Shown one piece after another: positions 34,646 to 43,733 of a stretch of DNA of 64,000 bases; the stretch's first letter is position 1, and each line of letters begins with the position of its first letter. Under the pieces are notes generated by a model. The model saw nothing but the letters and a program-made list of their open reading frames with translations. It searched no databases and was not told the origin of the DNA. The stretch spans positions 177,504 to 241,503 of the forward strand of contig NZ_JNYZ01000009.1 in assembly GCF_000717335.1 (NCBI RefSeq). The letters run 5' to 3'. The stretch comes from Amycolatopsis jejuensis. Its GTDB lineage: Bacteria > Actinomycetota > Actinomycetes > Mycobacteriales > Pseudonocardiaceae. The translations under genes were made by a program, and so were the position numbers.

Positions 34646-36961
34646 GTGGCGAACCCTGACACGGACACCGTGACCAGCACCGTTAACACCACCGACACCA
34701 CCGCGGCAGCCGCGGCCAGCCCCGAGGTCACCCAGCCGTACGTCGAGCTCGGGCTCGCCGACGACGAGTACGCGCGCATCCGCGAAATCCTCGGCCGCCG
34801 TCCCACCGACGCCGAGCTCGCGATGTACTCGGTGATGTGGAGCGAGCACTGCTCGTACAAGTCGTCGAAGAAGCACCTCGACTACTTCGGCGAGACGGCC
34901 ACCGCCGAGATGAAGTCCAAGATGCTCGCCGGGATCGGGGAGAACGCGGGCGTCGTCGACATCGGGGACGGCTGGGCGGTCACGTTCAAGGTGGAAAGCC
35001 ACAACCATCCGTCCTATGTGGAGCCGTACCAGGGCGCGGCGACCGGTGTCGGCGGGATCGTGCGCGACATCATGGCGATGGGCGCGCGTCCGCTCGCGGT
35101 GGCCGACGCGCTGCGGTTCGGCCCGGCCGACGCGCCGGACACCAAGCGCGTGCTGCCCGGCGTGGTCGCCGGGGTAGGCGGCTACGGCAACTGCCTCGGC
35201 CTGCCCAACATCGGCGGCGAGCTGGTATTCGACCCGTCGTATTCGGGAAACCCGCTGGTCAACGCCCTGTGTGTGGGCGCCATGCGCGCTGAGGACCTGC
35301 ATCTGGCCTTCGCGTCCGGCAAGGGCAACAAGATCATCCTCTTCGGCGCGCGCACCGGTCTCGATGGCATCGGCGGCGTGTCCGTGCTCGCCAGCGACAC
35401 GTTCTCCGGCGACGAATCCGCGTCCGGACGGCGGAAACTGCCGAGCGTGCAGGTCGGCGACCCGTTCACGGAGAAGGTGCTCATCGAGTGCTGTCTCGAC
35501 CTCTTCCGGGAGAAGCTGGTCGTCGGCATCCAGGACCTCGGCGGCGCCGGGCTGTCGTGCGCGACGTCCGAGCTCGCGGCCGCCGGCGACGGCGGGATGC
35601 ACATCTATCTCGACCGGGTTCCCTTGCGCGCCACCGGAATGACGCCCGCCGAGGTGCTCTCCAGCGAATCTCAGGAGCGGATGTGCGCGGTGGTCGCGCC
35701 GGAGAACGTCGAGGCGTTCCTCGAGGTGTGCCGTAGGTGGGACGTCCTCGCCACCGACATCGGCGAGGTCACCGACGGCGACAACCTGGTCATCACCTGG
35801 CACGGCGAAACCGTGGTCGACGTGCCCGCGCACACCGTCGCGCACCAGGGTCCGGTGTACGACCGGCCGATCGAGCGCCCGGCCTTCCAGGACGCGCTGG
35901 TCGCCGACACCTCCGCGCAGCTGCCGCGTCCCTCGACGCCGGAAGAGCTGCGGGCGGACCTCCTCAAGCTGATCGCGTCGCCGAACCAGGCGTCGAAGGA
36001 ATGGGTCACCTCGCAGTACGACCGCTATGTGCGCGGCAACTCGGTGCTGGCCCAGCCGTCCGACTCGGGCATGATCCGGATCGACGAGAACAGCGGCCGC
36101 GGCGTGTCGGTGTCCACTGACTGCAACGCGAAGTTCGTGTACCTCGACCCGTACCGCGGCGCGCAGCTCGCGCTCGCCGAGGCGTACCGGAACGTGGCCA
36201 CCGGCGGCGCGACGCCGGTCGCGGTGTCGGACTGCCTCAACTTCGGCGCGCCCACCGACCCGGGCGTGATGTGGCAGTTCGAGCAGGCCGTGCACGGTCT
36301 CGCGGACGCCTGCGTGGAGCTAGGTATCCCGGTCACCGGCGGCAACGTCAGTTTCTTCAACCAGACCGGCGACACGGCCATCCTGCCGACGCCGGTGATC
36401 GCCGTGCTCGGCGTCATCGACGACGTCACCCGCCGCATCCCCACCGGCATCGGCGCGGAAGCGGGCGAGACGCTGCTGCTGCTCGGCGAAACCCACGACG
36501 AGCTCGACGGGTCCGCCTGGGCCCGCGAGCTGCACGGCCACCTCGGCGGCGTGCCCCCGCGGGTCGACCTGGCCCGCGAAAAGCTCCTGGCGGACGTCCT
36601 CGTCGCGGGCTCGCGCGACGGCATGATCTCGGCCGCGCACGACCTCGCCGACGGCGGCCTGGCACAGGCGCTCGTCGAGACTGTCCTCATTGGACAGTGC
36701 GGTGCCCGCGTTTTCCTCGACCGCGACCAGGATCCGTTCGTGCAGCTGTTCTCGGAGTCGGCCGGCCGGGTGCTGGTGGCGGTCCCGCGGACGGAAGAGC
36801 TGCGGTTCACCGAGATGTGCACCGCGCGCGGCCTGCCGTGGCGCAAGACCGGCGTGGTCGACCCGGATTCCGGCACGCTGGAACTGCAGGGCATCACGGA
36901 GTTTTCGCTGGACGAACTGCGGGCAGCGTGGGAAAAGACGCTGCCCGCCCTGTTCGACTGA
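34646..36961 (+). CDS. purL: Phosphoribosylformylglycinamidine synthase subunit PurL
   Basis: A 771-residue small-type PurL (ATP-dependent FGAM synthase catalytic subunit) acting with PurS and PurQ. Diagnostic segments are [67 protein letters not shown], and the second-half repeats [19 protein letters not shown] and [18 protein letters not shown] 34646 is chosen: TAGTCT (34633-34638) lies seven bases upstream, predicting leaderless mRNA. An upstream GTG at 34616 in frame is less likely. Confidence 0.97.
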   Translation: MANPDTDTVTSTVNTTDTTAAAAASPEVTQPYVELGLADDEYARIREILGRRPTDAELAMYSVMWSEHCSYKSSKKHLDYFGETATAEMKSKMLAGIGENAGVVDIGDGWAVTFKVESHNHPSYVEPYQGAATGVGGIVRDIMAMGARPLAVADALRFGPADAPDTKRVLPGVVAGVGGYGNCLGLPNIGGELVFDPSYSGNPLVNALCVGAMRAEDLHLAFASGKGNKIILFGARTGLDGIGGVSVLASDTFSGDESASGRRKLPSVQVGDPFTEKVLIECCLDLFREKLVVGIQDLGGAGLSCATSELAAAGDGGMHIYLDRVPLRATGMTPAEVLSSESQERMCAVVAPENVEAFLEVCRRWDVLATDIGEVTDGDNLVITWHGETVVDVPAHTVAHQGPVYDRPIERPAFQDALVADTSAQLPRPSTPEELRADLLKLIASPNQASKEWVTSQYDRYVRGNSVLAQPSDSGMIRIDENSGRGVSVSTDCNAKFVYLDPYRGAQLALAEAYRNVATGGATPVAVSDCLNFGAPTDPGVMWQFEQAVHGLADACVELGIPVTGGNVSFFNQTGDTAILPTPVIAVLGVIDDVTRRIPTGIGAEAGETLLLLGETHDELDGSAWARELHGHLGGVPPRVDLAREKLLADVLVAGSRDGMISAAHDLADGGLAQALVETVLIGQCGARVFLDRDQDPFVQLFSESAGRVLVAVPRTEELRFTEMCTARGLPWRKTGVVDPDSGTLELQGITEFSLDELRAAWEKTLPALFD

Positions 36962-36973
36962 AACTCAGAACGC

Positions 36974-37804
36974 TCAGAACGCCAGGACGAAGAAGAACCC
37001 CACGCACCAGTTGCCGCCGACCTTCGTGACGATCACGGAGCCGTTGGCGTCCTTCCCGGACAGTGTGCCGTCGAGGTTGGCGGTCACCGTGGCAGTGCCC
37101 TCGTAGCCTGCCACGGTGAGCTTCGGGTCGCCCTTCGTGGCTTCGTCAATGCTGTCCTTCGAGAAGGACTCGGTGCCCGGACAGACCATCGAGGTGGCTC
37201 CGGCCGCGTCCTTGGCGTTGATCTTCGCCATGAACGCATCGACGGTCTGCTTCGCCGGCCCCGACGCCGACCCGCCGCCGGTGCTGGGCGCGGTGCTCTC
37301 GTCGGTCGGCGGGGAGGACTCGTCGGTCGGCAGCTGCGGCGAGGACGACGGCGCCGGCGGCTGTGCTTGCGTGGTGCCCTTGTCGTCCTTGCTCAGGAAG
37401 AACCCGGGCGCGACGAAACCGGTGATCCCCAGCGCCGCGAGCAGCACCACCACGACGGCGAGCCCGATCCACAGCCCGGTCTTGTTGTTCTTCGGCGGCT
37501 GCGGACCACCCGCGCCGTACTGCTGGTTCGGGTCCCAGCCCTGCTGCGGGTACTGCTGGGTCGGGTACGCGTACTGCTGCTGTCCCGGGTACTGCTGCGG
37601 GTTCCACTGCTGCTGGTTCGGATCCCACCCGGGTTGCGGCTGGGCGTTCGGATCCCATCCGGGCTGCTGTGGAACTCCGCCGGACGCGGGCTGCTGGGCG
37701 TTCGGATCCCACCTCGGCTGCTGGGGTACCCCGCCCGAGCCGGGCTGCTGCCAGCCCTGGCCGTACGGATCCCCGCCCTGCCCGGGCTGCGGTGGGTAGG
37801 TCAT
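36974..37804 (-). CDS. Pro/Gln-rich single-span membrane protein, DUF4878-like
   Basis: A 276-residue protein. Residues 1-100 are cytoplasmic and low complexity with repeats of the type GGVPQQPxWDPNAQ, as in many actinobacterial membrane proteins. One span follows (TGLWIGLAVVVVLLAALGIT). An extracytoplasmic Thr/Ser/Pro linker and a small domain (VDAFMAKINAKDAAGATSMV then VTANLDGTLSGKDANGS) end in WCVGFFFVLAF. The domain resembles the lumazine/DUF4878-like NTF2 fold. Function unknown. The start is ATG 37804. Confidence 0.8.
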   Translation of the reverse strand: MTYPPQPGQGGDPYGQGWQQPGSGGVPQQPRWDPNAQQPASGGVPQQPGWDPNAQPQPGWDPNQQQWNPQQYPGQQQYAYPTQQYPQQGWDPNQQYGAGGPQPPKNNKTGLWIGLAVVVVLLAALGITGFVAPGFFLSKDDKGTTQAQPPAPSSSPQLPTDESSPPTDESTAPSTGGGSASGPAKQTVDAFMAKINAKDAAGATSMVCPGTESFSKDSIDEATKGDPKLTVAGYEGTATVTANLDGTLSGKDANGSVIVTKVGGNWCVGFFFVLAF

Positions 37805-37925
37805 GTCCGGTTCCGCCTTCCTGCTGCACCGATTCGCGCCGCGGTCTGACGCCCCGCAGGCGGCGGCGGTTCCGTCTCCGCCCCAGGCCCGCAATTGTGC
37901 AAGGTGCGCGGCCCCGGCACAAAAG

Positions 37926-37958
37926 CGGCTCCCGGCCGCACTGGGCGACCGGGAGCCG
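37926..37958 (-). terminator. Rho-independent-like terminator after GH25 gene
   Basis: CGGCTCCCGG (37926-37935) and CCGGGAGCCG (37949-37958) form a perfect 10-bp stem with a 13-base loop. Read on the minus strand, the stem is followed by CTTTTGT. It lies 14 bp beyond the lysozyme stop, separating it from the downstream membrane protein. Confidence 0.75.
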
Positions 37959-37971
37959 AAACGGATACCGG

Positions 37972-38856
37972 TCAGCCTCTCGCGAGCGCCTGCAGCCGGT
38001 CGTAGGCACCGTTGAAGGTGTCCTGGTCCAGCGGGCTCGAGGTGTACTGCCACACGGTGTAGAAACCCCAGTTGTACGGCAGCGTGCCCGGCGAGGACGC
38101 ATACCGCGCGACCCACAGCGGTGCGGTGGCCGAGAAATCACCGCCGGCGCACTGGTTCCACCAGCTCGTCGACGTGTAGATCACCGGCCAGCGGCCCGTT
38201 TTGGCGTGGTAGGTGTCGTGGAAGTCCTTGATCCACGCCGTCATCGCCGCTTTGCTGAGCCCGTAACACGTGGCGCCGTAGGGGTTGTACTCCATGTCGA
38301 GCGCGCCGGGCAGCGTCTTGCCGTCCCCGGACCAGCCACCGCCGTGCGCGACGAAATAGTTCGCCTGCGCAGCGCCGCTGGACGTGTTCGGGGTGGCGAA
38401 ATGGTAGGCGCCGCGGATGAACCCCTGGTTGTACGAACCGTTGTACTGCTGGGCGAAGTACGGGTTCGTGTAGTTCGTGCTCTCGGTGGCTTTGGTCCAG
38501 ACGAACCGCTTGCCCTGGTTCCACCAGTTGGCCCAGTCGACGTTGCCCTGATAGCTGGCGACGTCGATTCCGGCGACGGTGGCCAATACCTGGTTCGGGA
38601 TCGCCGCGGCAGGTTGCGGCTGCTGCGCGGCGGCGCGCGTCTCGGGGGTCGAGTGATCCCCTTCGACGCGCCTGATCTGCGACCCCAGTGCATGGTTGTT
38701 CACCTGGATGTCGGCATTGATGGCGTCGACCTCGCTCGCCGAAAGCGGGGACGGTGCGGCGGCCGCCTGCGTCGAGGCGCCGAGCAGGAGCGCCACAGCG
38801 GGGACGGCCAGAATCGAGAGCAGCGTGGTACGCCGGCCTCTTCGGGAAGTGGACAT
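37972..38856 (-). CDS. Secreted GH25 lysozyme (N-acetylmuramidase), first paralogue
   Basis: A 294-residue secreted muramidase. A signal peptide covers about 1-35 (RRGRRTTLLSILAVPAVALLLGAS..AAAAP). An N-terminal linker of about 55 residues precedes the GH25 barrel: first catalytic-type Asp in GIDVASYQGNVDW, then VWTKATES, GAYHFATP and the DxE pair in GALDMEYNPYG. It hydrolyses MurNAc-GlcNAc bonds of peptidoglycan. A leader hairpin (38889-38912) and a terminator flank it. It is paralogous to the next upstream gene. Confidence 0.94.
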   Translation of the reverse strand: MSTSRRGRRTTLLSILAVPAVALLLGASTQAAAAPSPLSASEVDAINADIQVNNHALGSQIRRVEGDHSTPETRAAAQQPQPAAAIPNQVLATVAGIDVASYQGNVDWANWWNQGKRFVWTKATESTNYTNPYFAQQYNGSYNQGFIRGAYHFATPNTSSGAAQANYFVAHGGGWSGDGKTLPGALDMEYNPYGATCYGLSKAAMTAWIKDFHDTYHAKTGRWPVIYTSTSWWNQCAGGDFSATAPLWVARYASSPGTLPYNWGFYTVWQYTSSPLDQDTFNGAYDRLQALARG

Positions 38857-38888
38857 CGTCGAATCCCTTCACAGATACCCTCGCGGAG

Positions 38889-38912
38889 GGCGGCTATGTG
38901 CAGGTAGCCGCC
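38889..38912 (-). promoter_or_regulatory. Leader hairpin of the GH25 gene
   Basis: GGCGGCTA (38889-38896) and TAGCCGCC (38905-38912) are perfect complements around an eight-base loop, about 33 bp before the lysozyme ATG at 38856 on the minus strand. It could be an attenuator or mRNA-stability element. No known riboswitch consensus was recognised. Confidence 0.4.
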
Positions 38913-39030
38913 ACGGGGGAGATTCTTGATCAGGACCCCGCGTTTGTCACCAAGTTCCGTGAAATCGAATCGTCGAGTGGGTGATTTTCATCGATCAGCG
39001 ATGACAAATTCGTGACAAAGCCACGATTGT

Positions 39031-39840
39031 TCACCCGAATGCCAGATTGCGGAGCGCCGAGTGGGATCCGTTGAGCCAGTTCTGATCCCCGGGCAATGTC
39101 CCCGCATTCGCGAACTGCCAGATGGTCTGCTGCGCCCAGCCCGCGGGCAGCTCGCCGACAAACGAGTTGTACCTCGCCACCCAGAGTGGATTCCCGCCGA
39201 AAGAAGGGTTGTTTCCGGTGCACCGTTTCCACCAGCTGGTGGAGGTGTAGATGGTCGGGAAGCGGCCGGTGCGGTCGCGGTAGGTGTCGGAGAACGCGCG
39301 GACCCACGCCACCATCCCGGCCGCGTCCATGCCGAAACACGTTTCGCCGTACGGGTTGTACTCCATGTCGAGCGCGCCCGGCAGGGTCTTGCCATCGGGA
39401 GACCAGCCGCCGCCGTGCGCGAGGAAGTAGTTGGCCTGCGCGGCGCCGTCGGAGACGTCGGGGCGGGCGAAGTGGTAGGCGCCGCGGACGATCCCGGCTT
39501 GGTAGGAACCGTTGTACTGCTGGGTGAACTGCGGGTTGACGAAGCCGGTGCCCTCGGTCGCTTTCACGTACACGAACTGCGCACCGGCACCCGCCGCGGC
39601 CGGCCAGTCGACGGCGCCCTGGTGCCCGCTCACGTCGTGGCCGAGGAGCTGGTCCTGGGTGCTGTACTCGACGCTCGGCTGCGCGAACACGCCTTCGTGC
39701 TTCGCGATCTGCGACCCGGCGTAGTGGCCTTCGGCACCGGCGTAGCTCGGCTCCGCCTCGGCGGTCGTGGACAGGAAGGACGTGCCGGCGAGCCCGGCGA
39801 CGAGAACCGCGCTCCAGCGCAGCAGCAGACGACGCTTCAC
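39031..39840 (-). CDS. Secreted GH25 lysozyme, second paralogue
   Basis: A 269-residue secreted muramidase starting at GTG 39840. A signal peptide spans about residues 1-28 (KRRLLLRWSAVLVAGLAGTS). The GH25 domain shows LLGHDVSGHQGAVDW, VKATEGTGFVNPQF, GAYHFARPDVSDGAAQANYF and GALDMEYNPYGETCFGMD with the DxE pair. It shares most of its domain sequence with the downstream paralogue but has a shorter linker. The pair arose by tandem duplication. Confidence 0.94.
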   Translation of the reverse strand: MKRRLLLRWSAVLVAGLAGTSFLSTTAEAEPSYAGAEGHYAGSQIAKHEGVFAQPSVEYSTQDQLLGHDVSGHQGAVDWPAAAGAGAQFVYVKATEGTGFVNPQFTQQYNGSYQAGIVRGAYHFARPDVSDGAAQANYFLAHGGGWSPDGKTLPGALDMEYNPYGETCFGMDAAGMVAWVRAFSDTYRDRTGRFPTIYTSTSWWKRCTGNNPSFGGNPLWVARYNSFVGELPAGWAQQTIWQFANAGTLPGDQNWLNGSHSALRNLAFG

Positions 39841-39942
39841 CCTGGGGCTCCTTCACCGGACGCGTGTACTCCTGCGCGTCAGATTGCCCGGATGATCGCT
39901 TTCCGGCGACTCGTGATCACTCGGCCGAGTGGTTTACCCAGG

Positions 39943-40596
39943 TCAGCGGCGCTCGTCGGCGATCGCCTTGATCAGGTGCTCGGCCGGGACGACGGCGGTG
40001 ACGAGGTCGTGCGGATTGATTGCCACCGGATGCCCGCCGAGCAGGCCGACGATGTCGCGGCCGAGCACCGCGCGGGCGTGCGGCCACTCGCGGGGTACGA
40101 GTGACTTCGACGTGTACGCGGGCACCATCACGCGCCCGTCGGTGTTGTGGAAGCCGATGACCGTGCGCTGCACCGGGGACATCGCGTACACCAGCAGGGT
40201 CGAGTCGAGGATGAGGCGCGGCAGGTCCTCGGCCGGGCGGTGCTCGGTGCGCACGAGCTGCAGCAGCCGCTCGAGTTCGTTGGCAGGCTCGGGAAAACCG
40301 AGTGCCTTCGGCGAGGGCCGGTAACGGTCGTTGGGATGGAAGTCCTCGACGACGTCCCCCGTGCCGTTCACCGGATAGGCCCCGACGACGGCCCAGGACG
40401 GCACCGGCCCGCGGGCGTCGAACGCCTCGTCGATGACGTACAGCCAGCTGTTCGGGTTGGTCCGCGCGTTGGTGCGCATCTCGGGGGTGATCTCGGGTTT
40501 GCCTTGCGGTCCGCGCCGGGGGTACGCGTTGCGCCGCGCACGCTTGCCCGCCGAGGTCCGGGAAACCATCCGATCTGCCTCGTCCCGCTGCGCCAT
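39943..40596 (-). CDS. SseB-like (type VII secretion-associated type) protein
   Basis: A 217-residue soluble protein, start ATG 40596. A basic N-terminus (RTSAGKRARRNAYPRRGPQG) precedes WLYVIDEAFDARGPVPSWAVVGAYPV. The C-terminal half, VPAYTSKSLVPREWPHARAV then HPVAINPHDLVTAVVPAEHL, matches the SseB N-terminal domain pattern. Proteins of this kind are often annotated as type VII secretion-associated, but no ESX genes are present here. Function unknown. Confidence 0.7.
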   Translation of the reverse strand: MAQRDEADRMVSRTSAGKRARRNAYPRRGPQGKPEITPEMRTNARTNPNSWLYVIDEAFDARGPVPSWAVVGAYPVNGTGDVVEDFHPNDRYRPSPKALGFPEPANELERLLQLVRTEHRPAEDLPRLILDSTLLVYAMSPVQRTVIGFHNTDGRVMVPAYTSKSLVPREWPHARAVLGRDIVGLLGGHPVAINPHDLVTAVVPAEHLIKAIADERR

Positions 40597-40655
40597 CGCC
40601 GTCCCTCGGTGCCGGGTGCCTGAAAGTCCGTCCGACGTCACTCTACTGTTGGGCC

Positions 40656-41036
40656 ATGGCCTCTTCGCGTTCGGTCGATCCCGCTCAGTTACGAGCCGCG
40701 GTGCTGGCCGTTTCGGACTGGTTGCGAGGTGGCGGGCCGGATCCGGCGCGAGCCGAACTGGCCGCGGCGGTGCGCTCGACGCTGCGGGTCCTCGCGCAGG
40801 ACGCGCCGGGACACAGCGTCGAGGTCCGGGTCCCGCCGTTCGCCGCGGTGCAGTGCATCGAAGGCCCGCGGCACACCAGGGGTACGCCGCCGAACGTCGT
40901 CGAGACCGACCCGCGGACGTGGCTGGAACTGGCGACCGGCCTCCTGGAATGGGACGACGCCGTCGCCGGCGCGCGAGTGACCGCATCCGGCAGCCGCGCC
41001 GACCTCGCACAGTGGCTGCCGGTGGTCCGGATCTGA
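40656..41036 (+). CDS. Sterol carrier (SCP2-like) family protein
   Basis: A 126-residue actinobacterial protein of the SCP2-like fold. The conserved run is VRVPPFAAVQCIEGPRHTRG then TPPNVVETDPRTWLELATG, followed by VAGARVTASGSRADL. In mycobacteria the equivalent gene also precedes purF. ATG 40656 lies six bases after TACTGT (40644-40649), predicting a leaderless message. Ligand unknown. Confidence 0.82.
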   Translation: MASSRSVDPAQLRAAVLAVSDWLRGGGPDPARAELAAAVRSTLRVLAQDAPGHSVEVRVPPFAAVQCIEGPRHTRGTPPNVVETDPRTWLELATGLLEWDDAVAGARVTASGSRADLAQWLPVVRI

Positions 41037-41213
41037 TTTTCCCGGTGTCAATAACGCTCGGCGGTGTCGCCGGACGCCCACACTCCGTAGAATCCCCCGG
41101 AGCCGACCCCGACTTGGCCCGTGCCGTGCTATACGGGTCGGTGCCTTGCGTGTACTTTGGGTAGTCGGACTTCGATTCCCAGGACGACGAGCGGCGATGG
41201 AAGGGCCCGGTTC

Positions 41214-42092
41214 ATGAACGCGGTGAACGCGTCCGCTGGCGAGCAGAGCCTCGGCCCGACAGCGCGCCGGATGATCCTCGGTTCGCAGCTTCGCCGGCTG
41301 CGCGAGGAAGCCGGGATCACGCGCCAGCAGGCGGGCTACAACATCCGTGGCTCCGAGTCGAAGATCTCGCGGCTCGAACTCGGCCGGGTCGGCTTCAAGG
41401 AACGGGACGTCGCCGACCTGCTCACCATGTACGGCGTAGCCGACGAGGAAGAGCGCAAGGCCTTCCTCGACATGGTCAAGCAGTCCAACGAGGCAGGCTG
41501 GTGGCGCAAGTTCGGGGAGACGGTGCCGCAATGGTTCACCGATCTCGTCGGCCTGGAGGAGGCGGCGTCCCGGATCCAGATCTGGGAACCGCTCTTCGTG
41601 TCCGGTTTGCTGCAGATCGAGCCGTATGCGCGAGCGATCTTCAGCCACGGCCGCCCGGAAATGGCCGACGAGCGCGTGGACCAGCTGGTGGCGCTGCGCA
41701 TGCGGCGGCAGAAGATGCTGGCCCGCCCGGACGCCCCGCGGATCTGGGCGGTGCTCGACGAATCGGTGCTGTACCGCCCGATCGGCGGGCCGAAGGTGTT
41801 CAAGCAGCAGCTGGAGTACCTGCTCGAGGTGACGACGCTGCCGCACGTGTCGGTGCAGGTCTTGCCGTACTGCCGGAGCGGCTTGTCGGCGGAGCACGCG
41901 TTCTCGCTGCTGCGCTTCGCGGAAGCGGAACTGCCGAACATCGTGTACGTGGAATACCTGACGGGCGCGCACTACCTGGACAAGCGCGACGAGATCGAGA
42001 AGTACAGCCGAGCACTGGACCTGCTGGCGGTCGACGCGGAAACCCCGGAACGCAGCCGAGCCCGAATCGCCAAGCGACGGCAGGAAATCTGA
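41214..42092 (+). CDS. XRE-family regulator with DUF5753 domain
   Basis: A 292-residue DNA-binding protein, start ATG 41214. The N-terminal helix-turn-helix (LGSQLRRLREEAGITRQQAG then SESKISRLELGR) is followed by DUF5753 with FTDLVGLEEAASRIQIWEPL, VSGLLQIEPYARAIF and AEHAFSLLRFAEAELPNIVY. Such proteins pair with small DUF397 proteins, and one is encoded about 0.9 kb downstream at 43016. The pairs are related to Streptomyces WhiJ-type developmental regulators. Confidence 0.93.
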   Translation: MNAVNASAGEQSLGPTARRMILGSQLRRLREEAGITRQQAGYNIRGSESKISRLELGRVGFKERDVADLLTMYGVADEEERKAFLDMVKQSNEAGWWRKFGETVPQWFTDLVGLEEAASRIQIWEPLFVSGLLQIEPYARAIFSHGRPEMADERVDQLVALRMRRQKMLARPDAPRIWAVLDESVLYRPIGGPKVFKQQLEYLLEVTTLPHVSVQVLPYCRSGLSAEHAFSLLRFAEAELPNIVYVEYLTGAHYLDKRDEIEKYSRALDLLAVDAETPERSRARIAKRRQEI

Positions 42093-42307
42093 CCGGGTTT
42101 TTTTGCTTACGGCCGGACGCGGGCGCAGCTGGGTGGGGCGGCTTCCGGAGACACGTAGGTGACGCCCATGCAGCGCGTGCGGCTACTACCGCGGGGTTGG
42201 CACTCCGGCGGAGTTTCGCTCACTCCCGCATGCTTCACCGCCCCTCCGACCGAGTTTTGATCCCGTTTGTCGGTTCTCGCCGTAGGTTTGGCTCTGGCTT
42301 GAGCCGC

Positions 42308-42472
42308 GGGTTGGGCTAGTGCTTGTCCGGCTTGCTTGGCGGGTTTGGCTCTGGCGTGTTCGGCCCGCGCTGCGGGTTTGGCTCTGGCGTGTCTGGCTTG
42401 CGCCGCGGGTTTGGCTCCGGCGTGTCTGGCTCGCGCCGCGGGTTTTGCTCCGGCTTGTCCGGCCCTCGCCAG
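42308..42472. repeat. 33-bp minisatellite, five units
   Basis: Units begin at 42308, 42341, 42374, 42407 and 42440, each starting GGGTTTGGCTCTGGCGTGTC or a close variant and ending GCGCCGC or similar. A truncated unit precedes them (42283-42307). The centre units differ at only a few positions. There are no spacers, so it is not CRISPR. Confidence 0.85.
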
Positions 42473-42896
42473 AGTCCGGCCGATCTCCGCGGTTCACGTC
42501 CCCTTCCACCCCGATGCGGCCGCAGGAATTCCTCACCGGCTTTCCCGCACTTACGGCAAGAATCTGTCCACATCCCACCGTCCTCATTCGCAGGGCCAGC
42601 CGAGTTCGTCAGTAGCCAAATGGAGAAAAACGACCCCGACGCCCCTCACCGAGCGTGCATTTCGCCGCCATCGCCCTCCGCTGACCCGGTCTCTTGCCGC
42701 TCTCGCCGTCGAATCGGACATCACCCTGAGTGCCCGTTACTCACCCGCTGCGGTCGACTGAAGGAAACATTTCGCTCTCCGCACTCGCCAGACCGGGCTG
42801 CGATCACGTAGTGTAGTAATTACCCCTTTTGGGTAGTGCTCGAATCACCTGACTGGGGAACTTCTACTGAACCATGTCGTTACGCAGTGAGAAATT

Positions 42897-42947
42897 TGCA
42901 GAAACTTCTGCACGTGCATTTACCGCTGCATGCGCGCGTGCTAGCGT
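42897..42947 (+). promoter_or_regulatory. Predicted promoter and operator of the DUF397 gene
   Basis: TTTACC (42919-42924) and TAGCGT (42942-42947) form a -35/-10 pair with exactly 17 bp between them. Just upstream lies the symmetric TGCAGAAACTTCTGCA (42897-42912), with seven-base arms. This is a plausible site for the DUF5753 regulator encoded at 41214. It is 68 bp upstream of the DUF397 start. Confidence 0.6.
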
Positions 42948-43015
42948 CGGAGTCACAGGCAGATGCACATGCAGATTCCTGAGCTTCCCCTCGTCCTTTC
43001 CGGAAGGTGGGCATC

Positions 43016-43255
43016 ATGGCTGAGCGGTTCGAGAACGGCATTCCGGCCGACCGTCTGACCGGCGCGCAGTGGCGTAAAGCGAGCTACAGCGGCGCGGTGG
43101 GCAACTGTGTGGAGGTCGCCCCGCTTGCTTCTGGCGAGATCGCCATGCGGAACTCCCGTTTCCCGCAGGGCCCGGCGCTCGTCTACACGCGTGCGGAGAT
43201 GGCCGCGTTCCTCGCCGGCGCGAAGGACGGCGAATTCGACGATGTCCTCGGCTGA
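43016..43255 (+). CDS. DUF397 domain protein
   Basis: A 79-residue protein of the DUF397 family. The conserved segments are WRKASYSGAVGNCVEVAPL and MRNSRFPQGPALVYTRAEMAAFLAGAKDGEFD. ATG 43016 follows GGAAGG. Known DUF397 proteins act with XRE/DUF5753 regulators. It overlaps the next gene by 14 bp, so the two are co-translated. Confidence 0.93.
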   Translation: MAERFENGIPADRLTGAQWRKASYSGAVGNCVEVAPLASGEIAMRNSRFPQGPALVYTRAEMAAFLAGAKDGEFDDVLG

Positions 43256-43628
43256 CACGGACATCGCCGAACCTGGCTTCGACATCGAGCACGGCCTGCA
43301 GCAACTGATCGCCCGCGGCTACCAGTTCGTCCACCCGACGAACGAGCGCGGCGAAGTGCAGGCCGTGGTCGGAGTACGAGTCCACGACGACGTAGTGGAC
43401 GTCGTCCGCCTGAACGCCGAAGACGATGTAGAGGCCACCCGCCTCCCCGGCGGCGAAGAGAACATCTTCGAGCCGGTGACGTGGCTGTGGCGCTCCCGCG
43501 GCGAAGCAGGCGAGGTACTGGACGAAGTACTGTCCCTCCCCGACGAGCACCACCCCGCGGACACCACCGCAAACGGCTGCTGGGTCCCCGGCCGCGGCGG
43601 CCGCTCGAAATGGCTCGCCGCCCGCTGA
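43242..43628 (+). CDS. Hypothetical protein coupled to DUF397 gene
   Basis: A 128-residue acidic protein, start ATG 43242 inside the end of the DUF397 gene. Sequence such as DIEHGLQQLIARGYQFVHPTNERGEVQAVVGVRVHDDVVDVVRL-type strands (about residues 15-60) and a Gly/Arg-rich C-terminus (VPGRGGRSKWLAAR) are visible. It has no signal peptide or known domain. Its tight coupling suggests a role in the same regulatory unit. Confidence 0.75.
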   Translation: MSSADTDIAEPGFDIEHGLQQLIARGYQFVHPTNERGEVQAVVGVRVHDDVVDVVRLNAEDDVEATRLPGGEENIFEPVTWLWRSRGEAGEVLDEVLSLPDEHHPADTTANGCWVPGRGGRSKWLAAR

Positions 43629-43733
43629 CCTCAGCCCCCTCGCGCTCGCGTCTCCCCCTGATTTCAGGCCCCGTACGAACTGGCCCAATCCACTTCGTAC
43701 GGGGCCTGGCTCATGCCCACCCCGCACGCACAG

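Larger units (their letters stand above)
42093..43015. other. Gene-poor spacer inside the DUF5753-DUF397 island
   Basis: About 920 bp. It contains the 33-bp minisatellite (42308-42472), a stretch of lower GC (42560-42900) with no convincing gene, TACCCctttTGGGTA-type symmetry at 42821-42835, and the promoter for the DUF397 gene (42897-42947). Open frames in the minisatellite exist in several registers because 33 is a multiple of three and are not credible genes. Confidence 0.6.

Noticed and set aside
34487..36295. Large N-terminal extension of the ABC half-transporter across purL
   Set aside because: The extension is the antisense shadow of purL. A GTG with a ribosome binding site at 34486 gives the normal family length.
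38857..39030. c-di-AMP (ydaO) riboswitch upstream of the lysozymes
   Set aside because: This riboswitch often precedes actinobacterial wall hydrolases, but its conserved core was not found; only a simple hairpin is present.
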